DNA of 64,000 bases, from positions 125,264,309 to 125,328,308 of the forward strand of contig JBOZIK010000001.1 of NCBI GenBank assembly GCA_051453625.1, in the 5' to 3' direction. A model generated the notes under the pieces. It was given only the letters and a program-made list of their open reading frames with translations, did no database searches and was not told where the DNA came from. This DNA comes from Welwitschia mirabilis (lineage: Eukaryota > Gnetophyta > Gnetopsida > Welwitschiales). Position 1 is the stretch's first letter; each line of letters starts with the position of its first letter. Positions 34,123 through 46,587 of this stretch are shown one piece after another. Made by a program: the position numbers and the translations under genes.

Positions 34123-35604
34123 TGTCAAAATTAACATTTTAAGAAAGTATAATTGATTAGCTTAGCATAAGAAAAGATACTTTATTTATTAATTTATCAT
34201 AAAATTATGTCTTTTATTTTTTTAAAATAAAATTTAATATTACATTTTTATTTATAATAATTGTAGGTCTTTAGCTATTTTTTGAAACACATGGCAGAAG
34301 ATGAACACAATTCCACATAAAACAATATGGCAATAGAGAAATGAGGTGACAACATATAGCAGTAGAATTAAAATAAATTTGATAAAGGCATGTGAAGATG
34401 GCATTAGAGACATGTGGTGATAGCATTAGTTAGTAAAGAAATCTAGCTCCAATGGCCACATGTTGGACTCATCATGATGAATATTCCATCAAATACTATG
34501 ACAATCTTCACCAAATGCTATAAGATAATCTTTACCAAATGATAAATGAAGAAAGATTCTACCTAATGCTAGAGAACAGAATTTTATCTACTTAACACTA
34601 TAAGACAGCCTCCACTAGATGTTACAAAACAGAGTGTTTTACCTAATGCTAAATGATGAAGATTATACCTAATACTACAAGATAACCTCCACTAAAAGCT
34701 ACAAGATAGAGTCTTCTACCCTATGCTAAATGATAAAGATTCTACCTAATGCTATAAGCCAAGAGCTTGTAACCATTCCTTAACCTTATCTTTTCCTACA
34801 AAGGGGCCTTAAACCCTTCATTATATTCATCTTTTGGTTGGCCTATCATGGGAAAGACTTAGAGGCTAGGACATCATGGTACTCTAACACTCGTTCTTGG
34901 AGGTAGAATGAATTATGACTAGTTGAGAAGTTCTTATTCTTCTACCCCTTCATTGATATAATGTATATTCCTTTCAAGTTTAATATAAGAATTGGTTTAA
35001 ACCCTTTTATTATTAATGCACAATTTTCATTGGTATTAGCAATGTTTAGGTAGGGCTAGTTCTTAAAGTAAGTTTTATTCTTTTATTGTTAATGCACAGT
35101 AAAATGGTATTAATAATATTTAGATAAATCTTACTTAATTGTTAAGTTCTTTCGAACTATGTGAGTTGTTTAATGTTAATTTTGTGATGTATAGTTCCTA
35201 TTATTTGATGGGTCTTATGCACTTAGGTTCATACTTTTTATGCTTATATAGTACTATGAAGTATCAAGAGGACTTGATAACCAAATAACACTCATGTGAT
35301 CATGAGATTATGCCTTCATACTAAGCCTTAATGACTTAATCATTATAAGTGTATTTCAAGATACAGAAACCTTTAGAGTAAAGGAGATAAATAACTAGAT
35401 CTTTGGAACATTTTCATTCCCTTATGTTACTAACTGAAGATCATTTTTACTTTCTAAAACTATAATTTATCTTTTATTTGGTTTTTCATTACAAGTTAGA
35501 ATAATTATTTATCTTTTGATTAATTTACTCCTATGTCCCTATAAAATAATGATACTAAGCTTTTTACTTACTTTTAAATCTAGATATTATATTGTAATTA
35601 ATCA
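34123..35604 (+). repeat. 5' LTR of E
   Basis: It pairs with 39182-40499. Starts TGTCAAAATT, ends TAATTAATCA. An extra stretch of about 50 bases near 34140-34190 is absent from the 3' copy. Confidence 0.85.
34480..34765 (+). repeat. Tandem subrepeats in the LTR of E
   Basis: Degenerate units built from CTACCTAATGCTAAATGATG and ACTACAAGATAACCTCCACT recur here every 30-70 bases, and again in the 3' LTR at 39475-39646, next to a 10-N gap. Confidence 0.75.
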
Positions 35605-35606
35605 GA

Positions 35607-35627
35607 TTTTAGTGCTATTGCTAGGGA
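35607..35627 (+). promoter_or_regulatory. Athila-type primer-binding site of E
   Basis: TTTTAGTGCTATTGCTAGGG and one more base follow the LTR end. The usual Athila sequence is TTTTGGCGCCGTTGCCGGGG. All six differences are C-to-T or G-to-A, and all three CpG sites are lost. The site is complementary to the end of an Asp-type tRNA. Confidence 0.8.
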
Positions 35628-36399
35628 TATATTGGCACGATGATTTTTCAAGAGTACATGATTGTTTTTCTTGTAATTTTTAGTTAGATTTTATTTTTCT
35701 AGTGGTGGGTAGTACTCCTCTTTCTAGTGATACCTAAACTAGTCCTTTTTATTTTTTTTGTTAAGTCTTATTTTCCTTTCCTTTTAGTGGTAGGTACTAG
35801 TCCTTTTTCAGTAAAATCTAAACTAGTCTAAGTTTTTAAGTTTGGTGTTCTTTTTTTTTTTTAACATCTAAACTTCATTTTTATTTGAGTTACAGATCTA
35901 ATGACTTTTCTAAGGTGCAACCAAATCTAAGATCATGATCTTAAACTAAATCAAACTTTAACAATTTGTGTTTTTTATGTGTTTTTTAGTTTCTATAAAT
36001 TCTCTAGACATTTTTTATAGTTATGTTTTAGTTTTGTATTTCTATAAAAATTTGTGATAAAAATTAAAAGCATTAGGTCTAGTTTCCAAGGTTGAAATTT
36101 TATAAGAATCAACTATTTTGGGTTTTTAATCCTATATTATAAAACCTAGAAAGTATAAACCTTTAATCAAAAATCATTACCTATTTTCTTAAATTTAAAC
36201 CATGAGTTAGGTCTTAAATCCATTTCAAACATCTTTGAATCTTTAACTTATCTATCCCTATATTTTTTAAAATAATTATCAACTTAAATAAACTATAGGA
36301 TATTTCATTAGATCGGAAAAAAAAAAAAAAAAAAAAAACTCTAGGAGATTAGCTTCAATGTAACTCATATCAATCACAACCTTTAGATCCTTTCGATAA
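35628..36399. other. Leader of E
   Basis: AT-rich, non-coding as seen, with a short repeated CTAGTGGTGGGTAGTACT/TAGTGGTAGGTACTAGTCC element (35700-35800) and an A-run of about 22 at 36319-36340. Confidence 0.5.
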
Positions 36400-37130
36400 T
36401 AGATAGACATTTGAAGAATATCCTCAACCCCATCTCTATCATAATCAACCTCCTTATAAATTTTAATTTCATAATCCTTATGACAACTCATAGGAGTTTG
36501 AACTCATGCCTCCCTTTATCCCTCACAACCCTTATTTATTACCATTCACTTTGTATTTATCATCCTTTGATCCTTATCCTCTATCTTCCTTTGAATACCC
36601 TTCATCATTTGATCACCATTCATCAACTTCATACCCCCAACAACCCTATTCAAATTCCTTAGAAGACATCCTTACAAGATTCATAAAATCCTAAATGTAA
36701 AAACATGAAAAGCTTAAGTAAGATATCCAACAATTAATCTAAGTTACTACTTAAATCTTTAAAATTCTAGAAGAAGAAGACCTTCCTACATTTTATGAAC
36801 CTACAAGTTTAGAAAACTTTAAAGGAATTAACAAAACTAAAATCAACAACACTCAAACCTTATCCCTTAGGAATGAGTAAGAAAGTTATGAAGAAACTAA
36901 GAAAGACATCCAATAGGACCTTAAGTTTAAACATTACTTACAGAGTAAACAGTTGTACTAAGTGGATTATACTTTAGAGTAGGATTAGATACTTTTGATG
37001 ATGATGATCAATCCATAGTATGTGAACAAACATGTAAGGCAGAAGAAAAAATTTAATGCTACACATCAGAGGACAAATCAATAAGCAACATGGACAATAG
37101 TGGAATTCAACCTATCTTTGAACCTTAATA
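36400..37130 (+). pseudogene. Gag C-terminal pseudogene of E
   Basis: Translations give TFEEYPQPHLYHNQPPYKF, then a Pro/Tyr/Ser-rich stretch (36506-36650), SLEDILTRFIKS (about 36657-36692), HEKLK and QQLI pieces and KILEEEDLPTFYEP (36762-36805). Pro/Tyr-rich sequence followed by SLEDxLxxFM and a helix ending GKLP is the usual gag C-terminus of Athila/Tat-type elements. No CCHC knuckle is seen. Stops interrupt at several points. Confidence 0.6.
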
Positions 37131-39181
37131 TTTGTTACCTTCACAACCTTATGATGAATAATCCCTTGAAGACCTTAATGAAATGAAAAACATTAACCAA
37201 GAGCCTAAATATTATCCATCCCTTGAAAAATATTTTTTCCAACAATCCTTTGAATTAATCTTCTCATTTTTCATCTTTATCTTCTAAATAAGATTTGAAT
37301 CTTGATGATGAATACAAGTCTTTACAATTTTGGAATCATCTTTTAATACCATTTTTAATGATTATTTATCTTCTCTAATGGCTTTTACTTCACTTGTGTC
37401 TTCACCTAAAAATGATGTCTTGCATGAGCTATTAAGTAAACAAGAAAAGGATAAGGGTTAAAAAATTGCTAATTTTAAATGCATTAATTTTACTACTAGC
37501 ATTAATGTTCTTTCGATTTTTATAAATTCATACATAAATGTCTATAGGGATTTGATTTCCTCTTTAAATGCATTGTATAATTTTAATACACCATTTTAAC
37601 ATCACATTTACAATTTTAAATCTTTACATTTATAATACCTTGTAAGAAACCTTAAAAAAAATTTATTTTATTACATACATTTAGATTAGATTTTTCTTTT
37701 AGTGTGAATTTTATTTATTTAAGAAAACTAAAACTTCTTAAAAATTTTGTGTTTGATGCCCTTTCTCATCTAAAACCTTACAAGCACTCCTACTTGTATA
37801 ATCATCATCTTAAGAATTTTTAGATAGTAAATCCTAAATATCATGTACATAATTAAATAAATCATCATTACCTTCAATTTCACCTTCCATCCTTTTTATT
37901 TTCATTGCTCCACCTCCTTAACTCCACCAACAATCCTCCCCTTCCATTTATCTGTAAGTTCTTAAGATTAAATGATCTTGGTTGATGATCCTAAAAGAAT
38001 AAACTATTAATAAGTAATCATACTATTATTATGAATTAGGTAAAATTTAAGTTTACTTGGAGTTTTTTAAGAAGAATTTATGCTTATTTTTGAGTTAACT
38101 TGTTAAGGTTTAGTTTCACTCAAGGTCTTCCATGGAAAAATATGGTTGAATTAAGGTGGAATCTACTTTTATGTCAAGTTAATTACTTTATAAGCATTTT
38201 ATGGGAACAAGATTTGTCTTGATTAGGCTAATAAGCCAATGATAACTTATGTGCAATATAAATGTATTAAATATGAGAAGGATGATTAAAAAGAAAATCA
38301 AAATATCTCCTCTTCAAAAGCACATCATTTTATAATTAATTAAAACCAAGTTTAGTTAACTGCATTGGGGCTATGAATGCTTATACAACCTGCAACTCTA
38401 ATGATTTAACTTATGACATGTTCAACTATATCAGGGCTATAAATACTCATTAGCAATGTGCATTAACCCCTTTATAAATTAACATGTTTAACTTTGTTGG
38501 AAGGAAATGTCATAACATTGAATGTACAATTAGATTAAAATGCTTGAAATAAGGCATAAAGTGTGATATTGTAAAATAGATAAATTAAAATGAAAAAGGT
38601 GGAATTAAAAGATGCTTTTTGTAATTATGTTTTCTTAACTTGTCTACTTGAGAATTTTCTTAATTAATTTTTTATGACTTACAGGTTTACTTAGAGGATA
38701 TCTTATTTGTTTAGTAATGTGAAAAAATTAAATTTAGAATAAAATGCATTAAATTTTTAATAAATATGGCCATTAACTTAGGTATTCTATATTATCAATT
38801 TGTATATGATGGATTTTTTATTTAGATTTTACATTTTGTATTCCCTTAGACATTGCATTCTAGTTTAAACCTTGCATTGCATCATTTTTCCTAAACACAT
38901 TCATAATCATCATTTTCTAGTCATGTAATTAACTTATTCTCTAAAGCCTTACATAAATTTTCCATCCTTATAACTTTGATGATAAAGTTTAATTTTGGTT
39001 AAGGGGGTATGGCATTCACTTTTATAGAATTTTTTTCAATTTTGATGCTTAATTATTAATAATTAATCAAAAAATTTTCAAAACATTATATCATTTCCTT
39101 ACTTGCCATTTTCACTTAGTTAATTTTTACATATTCACCATTTCTTTGTCACCTTTTTGCTGAGGGTCTAGTAAAACACTA
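37131..39181. other. 3' internal region of E, no pol
   Basis: Short acidic or Ser-rich pieces appear to about 37450, then AT-rich non-coding DNA. TTAAGGGGGTATGGC at 38999-39013 looks like a polypurine tract but is about 170 bases from the LTR start fixed by alignment. Confidence 0.5.
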
Positions 39182-40499
39182 TGCCAAAATTTAATTTATT
39201 ATAAAATAATTTCTTTTATTATTTTTAAAATAAAATTTAACATTGTATTTTTCTTCATAATAATTAAAGATATTTAGCCACATTTTGGAACACATGACAA
39301 AATATGAACATAATTCCACATAAAACAATGGTGGCAATACAGAAATGAGTTGGCTATACATAGCAACAGCATTGAAAGACATGTAATAGAGGCATGTGAA
39401 GGTGGTATTGGAGACAGGTGGGCATAGCACTAGTTGGTAAAGTAATCTAGCTCCAAAGGTCATATGTTAAACTCATCATGATGAAGATTCCACCAAATAC
39501 TACATAACGATCTTCACCAAACGCTATAAGATAACATCCATCAAATGCTAAATGATGAAAGATTATACCTAGTGCTAAAAGATAGAATCCTATCTACTTA
39601 ACACTACAAGACAACCTCTAGTAAATGCTATAAGACAGAATCTTCTNNNNNNNNNNAGAGTGTAACCACTTCTTACCATCATCTTTTCCTATAAAAAGGC
39701 CTTGAACCCTTTATTGTATTCATCTCTTGATTGCCTTATTAAGGGAAAGACTTAGAGGCTATAACATCATGGTGCTCTAACACTCTTTCTTGGGGGTAGA
39801 ATGATTTATGGCTAGTTGAGGATTTATTTTTATTCTCCTTCTTCATTAATGTAATGTATATTTTTTAAGTTTAATACAAGAATTGGTTCAAACCCTTTTA
39901 TTGTTAATGCATAATTTTTATTGGTATTAGCAATGGTAGCTCTAGTTCTTAAAGTAGGTTTTATTTTTTTATTATTAATGCATAGTAAAATGGTACTGAT
40001 AATATTTAGGTAAAGCTTACTTAATTGTCAAGTTATTTCAAACCATGTGAGTTGTTTAATATTACTTTCATGATGTATAGTTCCTATTATTTGACAGATC
40101 TTATGCACTTAGGTTCATACTTTCCATGCTTATAAAGGGTTTTAAAGTATTAAGAGGACTTAACAACTCATCAACACTTATGTAGTGGATGAGATTATGC
40201 CTCCACACTAAGCCTTAATGACTTAATAATTGTAAGTATGTTTAGGATACAAGAATATTTAAAGAAAACGAGAAGAGTTAGATGAATCATTGGATCTTTG
40301 AAGCATTTCCATTCCCTTACACCACTAACTAAAGATTACTTTTTCTTTCTAAAACTCTAATTTCTCTTTTATTTGGGTTTTTATTACAAGTTAGAATAAT
40401 TGTGTATCTTTTGATTAATTTACCTCCCATATCCCTAATAAAGAATAGTACTAAGTGTTTTATTAGTTTTAAATCCAGACATTGTACTATAATTAGTCA
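39182..40499 (+). repeat. 3' LTR of E
   Basis: It pairs with 34123-35604. Starts TGCCAAAATT, ends ATTAGTCA. It contains a 10-N gap (39647-39656) in the subrepeats and a TATA box, CCTATAAAAAGGC, at 39688-39700 (5' copy: CCTACAAAGGGGC). Confidence 0.85.
39647..39656. other. Assembly gap, 10 N
   Basis: Lies inside the LTR subrepeats of E; compared with the 5' LTR about one subrepeat's worth of sequence seems to be missing. Confidence 0.95.
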
Positions 40500-43400
40500 T
40501 CTACAATTCACAATATTTCATTGATTCATAAAAGTATTAGTGTGCTTCATTTTCATCATCAAATCTAGCTTGGACAAAGGAATATTTTAGTGAATTCAAA
40601 GTGGTCAAGGTAGAATTTCTACAAATTTCATTTAAGAATAAAATATAGCATAGGTAGATATTTCATATAACTATAGCAGATGCCTTAGTATGCTTAAAGT
40701 CATCTAAAAAGAGTTGTTAAACACAATTGTACATGTGAACTTCAACAAAGATCCCTTATCCCTTGCACTAATTTCCTAAATGTAAATTTTTAGATCTTTA
40801 AAAACATTGGAATTTACCTCAAAAGATCCCATCATCACTTGTTAGAGTCCTTGGTGTGCAGTTAAGAATGCTTTTTTGTCTTCATTATCATGTAATGCTA
40901 CTATGAATGTATTTTTTTAAAAGATCTTCTCTTTATATGGAGAAACTACTTAGATAAATAAATTCCTAGAAAAAACTAGAGAATCTTTTTAGAATTATGA
41001 TGGCATTAGAATGGTAATGGTAAGGCTTCTAGCATCACCTTAACCTTGGTGAATATCTATAATATGGAGTCAAGGTTATAGATTTAGCTTCATATTATTA
41101 AATAATTTTTTCTATGATATTAAACTCACAATCAAGATGATATAGCAATAAAATTATAAATGAATGCAAAAATAGCATAGCAGTAAAGTCAAATTGACAA
41201 CAGAGTCAAAGTTTTCAGAATTCTTATAGAACATCAAAAGCAGTAAGAGAGTTGCCCAAGTCTTGCAAATTTTTCAATTTCAAAGTAGCATACACAAGAA
41301 TTTAAAAAAAAAAAAAGAACTTAAATTTTCTAACTTATGAAGTAAACATGATCAAAGATTACCATGATAACTTATAGATTTTAGAGTCATGCTCTAGGCT
41401 TAGATCTACTAACAATGTTTAGTTAAACTTAGAAATCTAATAAAAACTATTGATGTAATAATACTATTACTTAGGAAGTACAAGAAGTGAATTAGAGAAG
41501 GGAGTGTATCAAAAATAGGCTAAAGAATGAAACATGCACACTCATAAGTAAAGTTCCTTGTACAACTATTGAGCTTGTGTTCTTCAGTCTAACGGCACAC
41601 TACTAATAATTGTTGGTTTTGCACTTTGATAAGAAAAATAAAACATATATATAAAAAAACCACTAATGGTCATGTTATAAGATGCAAACTGAGAGGAGTA
41701 GACTAGTATTAATCATAATAGTATTATTTTTATACTTTTATTTTTAGTTATATCTTACATTATTTCTTAGTTTTGTGTTGCGTCCTTAATAGTGCTTAGA
41801 TAAGGTTGTGTTCCAAGTGGAGCTGTGTCACTCAACAATTCAGATGTTCATGGGATCCATCATATATTACAGCGAAATAATGATATGGTTAGAATTGTGA
41901 TATTAGATTTTAATCACATGAGGGTTTATTCTTCTTTTGAGTTTGTAATCTTTAGGCTATTATCATATCTGTGTCTTACTTTTCTTGGCAACTAAATTAT
42001 CCTAAGAATCAAAATTTTAAGAAAAATTTGAAAATAAGGGACTCTTTTTCATTGATATTAGTGATAGCACTTACAATCTTTTCACTATATGCAAGCCTTA
42101 GTTTTTATGTCTATGCTAATTTTGTTCATTAAAAATATCTTGCAAATCTACTTCATATATGTATCATTAAAAGATGTGGGAGGTGATTATAGAAGAGAAT
42201 AGTGATAATCAATATAATAATAAGTCTATTCTAAACTATGCACTTGTGGACTAATTAAAAATTAGCAGTCAGTGTGAGGTCTCTACTACTCCACATAGCA
42301 GATCTTTTGAGAGGTTGTTAAGGCTAACCACCCAATCAGAATTATAGCCAAAATAAAAGCCTAAAAATAGATTATAGCATGAGTTGAATGACAGATATTA
42401 ATTCTATATGCAATTTTGAAAATGAAAGAATCCCTTCTAATGAATGCTATTTGGAAAGAAATCTTGGGATGCAGCTCACTTAATTCTTCACTCTTTTGTC
42501 TTATTCAATGTTCTTTTCTACATGAAAGTGTCTACTAATTTGTAAATGGTACTTTTAAGATAAGGGCATAAAGGAAGATTAAGCATTAATTTCATGAGAA
42601 TCATGGTTAATAAATGGCATAGAAAAAGTCAAAAAGTGCATGAAATGTTCCACCACATGACTCCAAATCATATTAAAAAATAAAAAAATTAAAAAAAATA
42701 AAAAAACAACACACCAATTATTTGACCGAATCAAAATTTTTATTCATCTCTGATAAGTTAAAACAAGAGAGGTATAGAAGTACATTACAATTTTACTATT
42801 GTTAAGATAGCTAAGCATGATGTAAGGATGCTTCCTATGGAATTTATGCTATACTTGAAGTTGCTTCATGCTAATATGTGGCATAAATGATGAAATTATG
42901 TGTTATAGAATATAAGAATAGTTTTTATTAGATTAAGGGATTAAAGTCATTTTATAATAAAGGAAAAGAGTTTTAAGTAATCAAATTTTCATGATCTATG
43001 AAGAAAGATACAAAGATTTGAATCCAAGTGATTCTTCTTCCATTAATACATTCCTTTTCTTTAGCTATATGTACATTTTATATGCTTACATGTCTATATT
43101 ATTCTTTTATTTCATATTAATTTTTAGATCTGAGATAAGATATTAATATTTAAAATGTATTAACTATTTTGTGTATATAGCTTATTCATATTATGTCACT
43201 TGGATTCCAAGTTGTTATTGTTAATTTCTATTGGATGCAAGGTTTTTATGCATAAATTGTTGTGTTGTTAGAACTTATGAAATTTAATTTAAAAATACAC
43301 ATTATTTCATACCTCATTTCATTTAATCTTAAGATCCTTTTAGGATCTCTTTATGAATAGATTTCACTTAGTATAATGTCATGCTTTATGTGGTTTAGGT

Positions 43401-43509
43401 GTGCTCTTAAAGGATGCATACTCATTGTAACATAGGCTTTTTAGGATTGGTCATAAACCTTAAACTAGGATGCAAAGAAATACATCTAAAGATGTGTTCG
43501 GTCTTTACC
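40500..43509. other. Internal DNA of D right of E
   Basis: About 3 kb with no recognisable pol domain on either strand. A/T runs are frequent (for example 42675-42715). Confidence 0.45.
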
Positions 43510-43680
43510 ATTTAAGCATGGATGTACCCAAGTTGGAAAGCCATATTATATTGATGATTTCATTTAATTTACTTAGACATTTCATTGCTCTTCATTTTGT
43601 ATATATTTTGGGTAATTAATTATTTTTTTAATTATTACTCATTAACCTCCTTTAAGGTCAACAATCCACATGAATGTGAG
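43510..43680. repeat. Dispersed repeat R2, copy 3 (partial)
   Basis: ATGGATGTACCCAAGTTGGA and the following bases up to TCAACAATCC align with the ends of R2 copies 1 and 2. It lies about 160 bases upstream of the 3' LTR of D. Confidence 0.45.
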
Positions 43681-43689
43681 GTTATTCAT

Positions 43690-43711
43690 CATATATATAT
43701 ATATATATATA
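43690..43711. repeat. (AT)n microsatellite
   Basis: About ten AT units. Confidence 0.95.
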
Positions 43712-43830
43712 ATTTACTTAGAGTCAGCTTTAGGAGAGACAGAAGTAGAAGCTACTTGGGAATATAAAATAGATGTATCGTAGTAAATAACTAAGCTTTC
43801 TTATTCAAGTTTCAAGGACAAAACTTTTTA

Positions 43831-43842
43831 GGGATGAAGAAA
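43831..43842 (+). promoter_or_regulatory. Polypurine tract of D
   Basis: GGGATGAAGAAA ends at the base before the 3' LTR and follows TTCAAGGACAAAACTTTTTA, the decayed pol-end motif. Confidence 0.75.
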
Positions 43843-45944
43843 TGTTACATCTAGATTTTTAAAGATTCAATAATTAAGCCTAAATAGTTAAATAAAAATA
43901 ATTTTTGACTAGTGGGACCTACTACGATTATTTAATTATTAAATCCTTGTTTATTTATTAGCATATGATTATCGAAATTCATTATTTAGTTTATTAATTA
44001 AGACTTATTGTATCATAATTATTAATTTAAAAGATTTTTTTCTTGTAGTAGCCATAATTAATAATCTTATTTTTGTAGTAACTTCTTGGATATTTAATTA
44101 TAATATTTTATTGGTTGAATTAGTGGTTGTATTCATTTTCTTTTGTAACTATTGCATTTAATATACCATAATTAGTATATTTTCTTATTTTCTTATTTTT
44201 GTGCATGCAAAATATTTTTGTAATAGTTGTAATTATTAAGATACATTATGTTAGCTTCTTTTAATATTTTATTTAAAATAACGCATTCTAAATTAATGCT
44301 CATGATTATGATGTTGTGTTTTCTTTATTAGTGATTAATACATATTTGTTGTGGAAAAAATATATATATTTATGTTTTTTGAAATTATTTTCTAAATGTC
44401 ACATCTTAATTACTTATTGTAATAATTGCAAGTATTGGAATCTTGAACACTTAGTAGTATTATTGTTATGAAAATGCACCTAGTGATTAGGCAAGTAATG
44501 ATTAGGAGTTATAGAATCTTTACCATCTTCATTTCAAGATAGTGTCTCATCATATCCTCATATCTCTTCCTATCCTTCATTCTCTTGATATAAATAGAAC
44601 TTTCTTCTCTTCTTATTTACATATTATTGAGACATCCTTTATTATTGCATCTTGGAAATTTTGAAACTTGGAGCTTAAAAAGCATTAGAGTCTTAGAAGT
44701 CTTGAAGTCTTAAAAAGTTTACAAGTCGTACATCCAATTTTGGGTATGGTCTTAACTAATACTTGCATCTTTGCATGGTCTCAGGTTTCTTTATTTCTTG
44801 TTTTATGGTTTCTAGGTATATCTTTATTCTTATATAGTCCTATTCAATTCTTACATCTTTGTATGGTTCTATTTTATTCTTGAATCTTGTATGATTTTCT
44901 ATTTTTGTATCTCTATATAATATTATTTAATTCTTGCATTTCCTTTTTAAATGTTTTTCTACCTAGTCTTGTAAATCTTGTATAACTATAGTATTTCTTA
45001 TATTATCTTGTTGTCAATTATTTTAAATGAGTCTTGTAATTATCCCTTTGAAAGCTATTTTAAGATTATTGTATGACTGACCATTGAATTATATTGTGAT
45101 ATATGTCAAACTACAAAATTAGAACTAGCCAGGGTAACCAGATATTTGAACCTTAGAGAGTGATACTCTCTATTATAACTTCCAAAGTATTAGGACTAAA
45201 CCTCTAGAGAAAAAGGAAAAAATTGTATACAAATATTATTAATCTTATTCTTTCTAAGTGTATGCAACTGGATTACTAGAAATTGTTATGAAATAATAGT
45301 AAAGAAGATAATATGAAAATGAGGTCTTAGTCACATCTTAGATTATGTTGGCAGTGCATTCTTAGATTATTTTAACTGTACATTCTTGGATATTCTTGTA
45401 ATTTCTAACCTTATACTTGGGAATCCTATACTTACTTATTCCTTGTCATAGGTCATACTAGGAACTATGAATGTTATAGTTATTACACCATAATTGCATG
45501 TGTAGGAACCAATGTAAAGGATGACATTGAAAAGAGCTAATGGTTGCATACAACTGGGTGTCATATACATGTTTTCATATTTTGTTGTATGAGTAATAAC
45601 TGTAGGATCATGTGTGTCCTAGAGACTTATCATATTTATTGATGATTTATCTATTTATTTTACTCAAGCTTGTATTTAGTAATAAAAGGTGTTTTACAAG
45701 TTACTTTTATAGTATGTTTACTTATCTTATGAAAAGATCATGAATGTCTAAAAGTTCTATTTCCTTTTATATAAGATTATTTGAAGAATATGATTATAAA
45801 TATGCCTTATTATTTTACTAGTAGTGATCCAATCTTGAGTTATAAGTTTCTAATTTTAATAACATTTAGAGTGAATATAGTTTTTTATGATTTTTGAAAA
45901 ATCATTTTAGATGTATATGTTGAATGTATATTTAGGACATTACA
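43843..45944 (+). repeat. 3' LTR of D
   Basis: It pairs with 30758-32912. It starts TGTTACATCT and ends GGACATTACA, close to the inverted TGTAATGTCC/GGACATTACA ends usual for plant gypsy LTRs. Confidence 0.9.
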
Positions 45945-46587
45945 AAATAATAGTAGGAACTTTGATTTATGTAATCAACAATATACCAATTGTATCATAT
46001 GTTGTTGATGTGTTATTAAAATATCTTCATGTATCTAAGGTTACTTGTCTAAATGTTGTAAAGATAGTACTAAGATATATAAAGAAGATAAAAGAGTTAC
46101 ATTAAACCTATCAAAGAAACTTCCAATTCATCCTCAAGACATACTCTGACTTAGATTTTACTAGAAAAACTAATACCTTTTTATCAACATTGAGTATATC
46201 ATGTTCTTGGGAACATTTCCTCTGTTTTGGTGGTTAAAGTACTAGAAAAGTATAGCATAATGTTCCATTAAAGCCGAATATACATCTACTTTTAAAGCAT
46301 ATAAAAACATTAAAAGGCTGAGAAAATTATTAAAGGTAGAAAAACTAAAATAGACTAAGGTAATAAAGGTCTTCATCGACAATCAGTTAATAATTTACAT
46401 AGCAAAAAATTCGTGGCACCATAAACACTTTAATGTTGGAATCCACAAAATTAGAAAACTCTTAAATAACGAAGTGATTATTCTAGTACAATATCTAACT
46501 GTAAAATAAACTACTTATTTTTTATGAGTTGATTCAAACTTATTTTTTATTGTGCATTATGATCTTCATTTAAATTTTGAGTCTCTA
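45945..46587 (+). pseudogene. Copia reverse transcriptase/RNase H, 3' part, F
   Basis: After the right target duplication the frame reads IVGTLIYVINNIPIVSYVVD (45950-46009), LKYLHVSKVTCLNVVKIVLR (about 46018-46077) and YIKKIKELHLTY, the RT-RNase H connection (usual LVGxLIYLxxTRPDIxxAV...AVKRILRYLKGT). RNase H pieces follow: YSDLDFTRKTNTF (46142-46180) and FIDNQLIIYIAKN (46374-46412). The end, YDLH near 46558, leads into the LTR. Its first codons complete the domain cut at 30757. Confidence 0.88.

Larger units (their letters stand above)
34123..40499 (+). mobile_element. Athila-like gag-only LTR element E, nested in D
   Basis: LTRs of about 1.3-1.5 kb, an Athila-type primer-binding site, a proline-rich gag C-terminal region and no recognisable protease, reverse transcriptase or integrase in about 3.6 kb of internal DNA. 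This is the plan of a non-autonomous TR-GAG/LARD element that would depend on an Athila relative. Flanking 5-mers (TTGCA at 34118-34122, TCTAC at 40500-40504) do not match, so the exact ends are uncertain. Confidence 0.8.
30758..45944 (+). mobile_element. Ty3/gypsy-type LTR element D, inserted in F
   Basis: LTRs of about 2.1 kb at both ends, starting TGTCACGTCC/TGTTACATCT and ending ATTATA/ATTACA, a Met-tRNA primer-binding site and a polypurine tract preceded by TTCAAGGACAAAACTTTTTA. That last sequence matches the TTTCGAGGACGAAACTTTTTA pol-end motif of plant gypsy elements. Without nested E the internal part is about 4.5 kb, and I recognise no reverse transcriptase or integrase in it, so D is either non-autonomous or deleted. 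It interrupts the F reverse transcriptase. Confidence 0.88.

Noticed and set aside
36411-36694. Two overlapping open frames as separate genes
   Set aside because: They are alternative frames of the Pro-rich gag tail of E.
38999-39013. TTAAGGGGGTATGGC as the polypurine tract of E
   Set aside because: It is about 170 bases from the LTR start given by alignment with the 5' LTR, so it is left unassigned.
45911-46105. Open frame of 64 codons taken as a gene
   Set aside because: It starts inside the last bases of the D LTR and runs into the F reverse transcriptase, so it is a chance fusion.
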